The notes beneath the pieces are model-generated. The model did not search any database. It had not been told where the DNA came from and saw nothing but the letters and a program-made list of their open reading frames with translations. The position numbers and the translations under genes were made by a program. Of a stretch of 64,000 bases of DNA, positions 61,249 to 64,000 are shown in pieces. Position 1 is the first letter of the stretch; each line of letters opens with the position of its first letter. The DNA comes from Treponema_C sp050937815 (GTDB lineage Bacteria; Spirochaetota; Spirochaetia; Treponematales; Treponemataceae), in the NCBI RefSeq assembly GCF_050937815.1, contig NZ_JACDIJ010000008.1:48592-112591 (forward strand). The letters run 5' to 3'.

Positions 61249-62532
61249 TTACACGTTTGCAGCCGCTTGTGCAGCGGCAACGGCCTTTGCGTTCATACGG
61301 CGCAAAACAACACCGGTAAGGAATCCTACTACGGAAAGAACAACCATTGCTATCCAGCAGTGCTGATATCCTGCCAATGGAGTTGCGGTATTTGCAAAAC
61401 GGTCTACCATCCAGCCGGATAAGGCGTACAGGAAAATTTCGGGTGCATAGGTTACCAGGGAAATGACACCGGATGCGGTACCCGCCAAGCGTTTGGGAAC
61501 CAAAACTTCATCGATGGTGGAAAAGTACAAAGCCTTTATGCTGTAAATACACAAACCGTAGCAAACGAAGTTTGCAACAATCAAGGGAATAGCCGAGGGA
61601 CCTGTGGGAATAAGTACGTACAAACTTGCAAAAACGGCCATACCGACAAAGGCATATTGAATAAAACGGATACGGCTCCCGATTTTATCGGAGATAATAC
61701 CGGCGACAAAGGAACCGACCATCATCATAAAATACGTACGGATAACCGACAGATTTGCTACGACGGCATTGCTGATATCGAAGCCTTCGGATAGATATGC
61801 CGTAATATAGCCGTGAAAAATCAAAGCCGAATAATTGCATACACCGAGTAAACCGCATAACCAGACGCGCGGCATTTTTGCAACTTCGATAAAATCTTTT
61901 GCATTTAAAGGATTTTGCTTTTTTCCCGCAGAAATGGGACTTTCATCTTTCATAAAAATGGCGGCTAAAACACCGGCAAGGACCAATAGGGCGGAAAAAT
62001 AAAAAATAGCGTTTTTCATTCCGCCGATATCGTTTGCCGCCAAACTGAACACAAACACCGAACCGAAAGCCGATAAGGTACCGATTAAGCCGCGTCCGCC
62101 TTCGAGCATACCGAACAATCTTCCCTGTTCTTCGGCCGGACCCAAATTATTGATGCTTTTAACCATTGCCGCCCAAAAGGTGAATACGGTGGTAACGGCA
62201 AAAATTGCATGAATAATAACAAGGGCTGTAAAACCGGGCATCGTCCAATACCAAAAACCCGCTAAGGCCGTCCCGATGCAGGAAATGATAATCAATTTTT
62301 TACTGCTTATTTTATCCGCCAATACGCCGCCGGGAAAATAACTTATAAAGTTTACGATACCGTATGCGCTCATAATAAGACCGAGTTGTGTTTTAGTAGC
62401 TCCGGTTGCCGCTTGCAGGGGTTCCATATAGGTTTCGCGTAAATACGGAAGTTTTGTAATCAAACCTCCGGCAAAAGCAACGATAACCAAGGTTATCCAT
62501 TTAGTAGCATTTGATTTTTTTGAATTATCCAT
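61249..62532 (-). CDS. MFS transporter (sugar/organic-acid type)
   Basis: ATG 62532 is preferred because AAGGAGG precedes it and the protein then begins with a clean cytoplasmic N-terminus. The 427-residue product has 12 membrane helices. Family motifs include 'SAYGIVNFISYFPGGVLADKISSKKLI' (the inter-helix 2/3 motif) and 'PAEEQGRLFGMLEGGRG' (helix 4/5 loop). It is followed by a TIM-barrel isomerase gene, so it probably imports a sugar, polyol or sugar acid. Confidence 0.88.
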   Translation of the reverse strand: MDNSKKSNATKWITLVIVAFAGGLITKLPYLRETYMEPLQAATGATKTQLGLIMSAYGIVNFISYFPGGVLADKISSKKLIIISCIGTALAGFWYWTMPGFTALVIIHAIFAVTTVFTFWAAMVKSINNLGPAEEQGRLFGMLEGGRGLIGTLSAFGSVFVFSLAANDIGGMKNAIFYFSALLVLAGVLAAIFMKDESPISAGKKQNPLNAKDFIEVAKMPRVWLCGLLGVCNYSALIFHGYITAYLSEGFDISNAVVANLSVIRTYFMMMVGSFVAGIISDKIGSRIRFIQYAFVGMAVFASLYVLIPTGPSAIPLIVANFVCYGLCIYSIKALYFSTIDEVLVPKRLAGTASGVISLVTYAPEIFLYALSGWMVDRFANTATPLAGYQHCWIAMVVLSVVGFLTGVVLRRMNAKAVAAAQAAANV

Positions 62533-62575
62533 AAAGCAAATGACCTCCTTTGATTTGCTGTGTGTGTGATAGTTT

Positions 62576-62604
62576 AGGATAACATGACATTTTTTCTTTG
62601 TCAA
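62576..62604 (-). promoter_or_regulatory. Promoter of the MFS transporter operon
   Basis: On the minus strand, TTGACA (62604-62599), a 17-base spacer and TATCCT (62581-62576) lie about 44 bases before the start codon at 62532. Confidence 0.72.
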
Positions 62605-62690
62605 AATTTTTTTAAAAGCCTGCGGTTTTAGCCAATAAAAAGAATGAAAAATCTTGAATATGAGCGGAAACGAATTATTTTATGAGCCGG

Positions 62691-62719
62691 TTGACTGTTT
62701 TACCGCTTTTTGATATAGT
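62691..62719 (+). promoter_or_regulatory. Promoter of tRNA-Pro
   Basis: TTGACT (62691-62696), a 17-base spacer and TATAGT (62714-62719) end about 32 bases before the tRNA. Confidence 0.7.
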
Positions 62720-62750
62720 ATTATCCGTTGCCGCTTAAAAACGGCAGCGA

Positions 62751-62824
62751 CGGGCAATAGCGCAGTTGGTTAGCGTACAAGTCTGGGGGACTTGGGGTCC
62801 CCGGTTCAAATCCGGGTTGCCCGA
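62751..62824 (+). tRNA. tRNA-Pro (anticodon GGG)
   Basis: A complete cloverleaf: acceptor CGGGCAA/TTGCCCG, D stem GCGC/GCGT, anticodon stem CAAGT/ACTTG with loop CTGGGGG, and T stem CCCGG/CCGGG. CCA is not encoded. Its 3' end abuts a truncated PIN-domain fragment. Confidence 0.94.
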
Positions 62825-62890
62825 TTAAATACTTCCGTTAGGAAATAATATTGCTGAAATGACAATGTTTGCATCTACAAAAACGCTCAT
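62825..62890 (-). pseudogene. Truncated PIN-domain toxin fragment
   Basis: A 21-residue minus-strand frame begins 'MSVFVDANIVISAILFPNG', the N-terminal PIN pattern with the first catalytic Asp, and stops directly at the 3' end of tRNA-Pro. Normal PIN toxins have ~130 residues, so most of the gene is gone. Its ATG overlaps the stop codon of the upstream AbrB-like frame (ATGA), the usual antitoxin-toxin coupling. Confidence 0.6.
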
Positions 62891-63033
62891 TGATTCTTGC
62901 GCAATGCTTTGATATAGACTTTTCCTTTGCTTTCTTCAAAAAAGACTTTATCGCCGATTTTCAACTGCAACAATTTTCTTATGTAGTGTCCCTTAGTACT
63001 GTAGTAGCTTGTTTTCAAAAACTGTGCTATCAT
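62887..63033 (-). pseudogene. AbrB-like antitoxin remnant
   Basis: A 48-residue minus-strand frame reads 'STKGHYIRKLLQLKIGDKVF' and 'KGKVYIKAL', the swapped-hairpin AbrB pattern. Compared with the normal 'STKGQIVIPKEIR' about 4 or 5 residues are missing after 'KGH', and no ribosome site is seen. It is coupled to the PIN fragment and is probably a decayed toxin-antitoxin module. Its start is only 7 bases from the GTG start of the BRO-Fic gene on the other strand. Confidence 0.6.
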
Positions 63034-63039
63034 ATTTAT

Positions 63040-63921
63040 GTGAAGGAAAGTAAAATATCAATTCGCTTTTTCAATGATAAAGAAGTCCGGGCTGTCTGGG
63101 ATGAAGAAAATTCCAAATGGTGGTTCAGTGTGCTTGATATTGTCGGAGTTTTAAACGAACAGAACGAATACGAAAAGAACCGTAACTACTGGAAATATCT
63201 TAAGGCGAAGTTAAAAAAAGAAAATCATGAGTTGGTTAGTGCTGCTACCCAACTGAAATTGACCGCTGCCGATGGGAAAAAATATAAATCGGATGTGATG
63301 GATTATAATCAAGTAATAGAGCTTGCAAAAAACTTTCCGAACAATAAATCGGCTGCGTTTATTCAGTGGTTTACTTATAGTGATGAAACAATCGACGGTA
63401 AAAGTAAGACAAAAGCCTATGCGCTTTTTGAAAGCACGCTGCTTGACAGCATAGAAGTCGGAACTATAAACGGACTCAAGCAGATTCATGCGTACCTGTT
63501 CGGCGGGCTTTATGACTTTGCAGGAAAAATAAGGACAGTAAATATTTCAAAAGGGGGCTTCAAATTTGCTGCTGCTGAATTTCTGGTACAGACTTTAGAC
63601 AACATAGAAAAAATGAGCGATTCAACATTTGAGCAAATTGCCGACAAATATATCGAAATGAACGTCGCGCATCCGTTCCGTGAGGGAAACGGCAGGACAA
63701 CCAGAATCTGGCTTGACCTGATGTTGAAACGTGCCTTAAAAAAATGCGTTGATTGGAGTAAGATAAACAAAAAAGAATATCTTGAAGCTATGGCCGAAAG
63801 TGTGACGGATGCAAGCAACATAAAGTCCTTGCTTCGAGGTGCTCTGACCGACAAAATAAATGACCGTGAAATGTTTATGAAAGGCATCGACTATTCGTAT
63901 TATTATGAAGAGGCGGAGTAA
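63040..63921 (+). CDS. BRO-N-like/Fic fusion protein
   Basis: GTG 63040 is taken as start since the protein then begins at the first domain; the frame continues upstream without support. The 293-residue protein has an antirepressor-like BRO-N domain (about 1-110, 'WFSVLDIVGVLNEQNE', 'LKLTAADGKKYKSDV') joined to a Fic domain. The Fic signature 'HPFREGNGRTTRIW' carries the catalytic His, so AMP transfer or a related modification is likely. The N-terminal domain may direct DNA binding and self-regulation. It lies beside a decayed toxin-antitoxin remnant, as mobile genes often do. Confidence 0.83.
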   Translation: MKESKISIRFFNDKEVRAVWDEENSKWWFSVLDIVGVLNEQNEYEKNRNYWKYLKAKLKKENHELVSAATQLKLTAADGKKYKSDVMDYNQVIELAKNFPNNKSAAFIQWFTYSDETIDGKSKTKAYALFESTLLDSIEVGTINGLKQIHAYLFGGLYDFAGKIRTVNISKGGFKFAAAEFLVQTLDNIEKMSDSTFEQIADKYIEMNVAHPFREGNGRTTRIWLDLMLKRALKKCVDWSKINKKEYLEAMAESVTDASNIKSLLRGALTDKINDREMFMKGIDYSYYYEEAE

Positions 63922-63925
63922 GTGC

Positions 63926-64000
63926 ATGCAATGCGTAACCGGACAAATCCCGATTACGGATTATCAAAGTCGACCGGATATCAATACTATCCCTATTGTT
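63926..64000 (+). CDS. Possible start of a further gene, cut by the window edge
   Basis: A frame opens at ATG 63926, 4 bases after the Fic stop, with GGCGGAG 7 bases upstream. It reads 'MQCVTGQIPITDYQSRPDI' and remains open to the window end. A competing GTG frame at 63922 is also open, so the frame cannot be fixed. Only 25 residues are visible and no family can be named. Confidence 0.3.
   Translation, partial: MQCVTGQIPITDYQSRPDINTIPIV

Overview
The window reads as chromosome from a host-associated spirochaete, most likely a Treponema. This rests on gene content: a long eukaryote-type isoleucyl-tRNA synthetase, RlpA/SPOR-type and lipoprotein envelope genes, tandem DUF115 (Maf-like) flagellin-modification genes, TRAP and ABC uptake systems with signal-peptide binding proteins, and a DUF1703-type AAA-ATPase bounded by palindromes. 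The species cannot be fixed from the sequence alone.

Layout. 1-5.7 kb: an oligopeptide-type ABC uptake operon (unknown first gene, binding protein, two permeases, fused double ATPase) ending at a clear terminator. 5.7-23.5 kb: a visibly more A/T-rich block that looks like an acquired metabolic island. Its first half holds an AraC regulator, divergent to an acyl-carrier-like protein, a SufS-type desulfurase, a SufE-type sulfur acceptor, a cysteine-rich fucose/arabinose-isomerase-fold protein and a complete TRAP transporter (DctP-Q-M). Its second half holds a YesM/YesN-type two-component system, a sugar ABC transporter lacking its own ATPase, a GH3 hexosaminidase-like enzyme, a GH130 phosphorylase-like enzyme and a beta-phosphoglucomutase-like HAD protein. 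The block stops at a tRNA-Glu gene.

23.6-38.6 kb: housekeeping DNA maintenance genes (DinG/XPD-like helicase, a 56-residue zinc-ribbon protein, yebC, ruvC, a DNA adenine methyltransferase, ruvA, ruvB, queA). These are followed by a minus-strand operon of a NusG paralogue and a three-subunit xanthine-dehydrogenase-like enzyme with eroded molybdopterin motifs, then two secreted proteins and a SAM methyltransferase. 38.6-43 kb: a repeat-built beta-propeller lipoprotein and a DUF1703 AAA-ATPase/PD-(D/E)XK gene flanked on both sides by arrays of near-perfect hairpins, including a 106-bp exact direct repeat.

43-50 kb: ileS, a lipoprotein, an N-terminally extended uracil phosphoribosyltransferase, a TPR lipoprotein, then a short accessory patch of orphan small genes (HicB-like, ComJ-like, RHH antitoxin-like with an operator palindrome). 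50-57.6 kb: a degenerate GGDEF membrane protein and an overlapping operon of two Maf-like proteins, an unknown protein and a very acidic protein. 57.7-64 kb: FtsB/DivIC-like, Sua5/YrdC-like, a secreted protein, smpB, a sugar isomerase/MFS transporter pair, tRNA-Pro, a broken AbrB/PIN toxin-antitoxin remnant lying directly against that tRNA, and a BRO-N/Fic fusion.

The best candidates for an undescribed system are the sulfur-transfer plus FucI-fold plus TRAP cluster (6.7-13.3 kb) and the hairpin arrays around the DUF1703 gene (40.67-43.0 kb).
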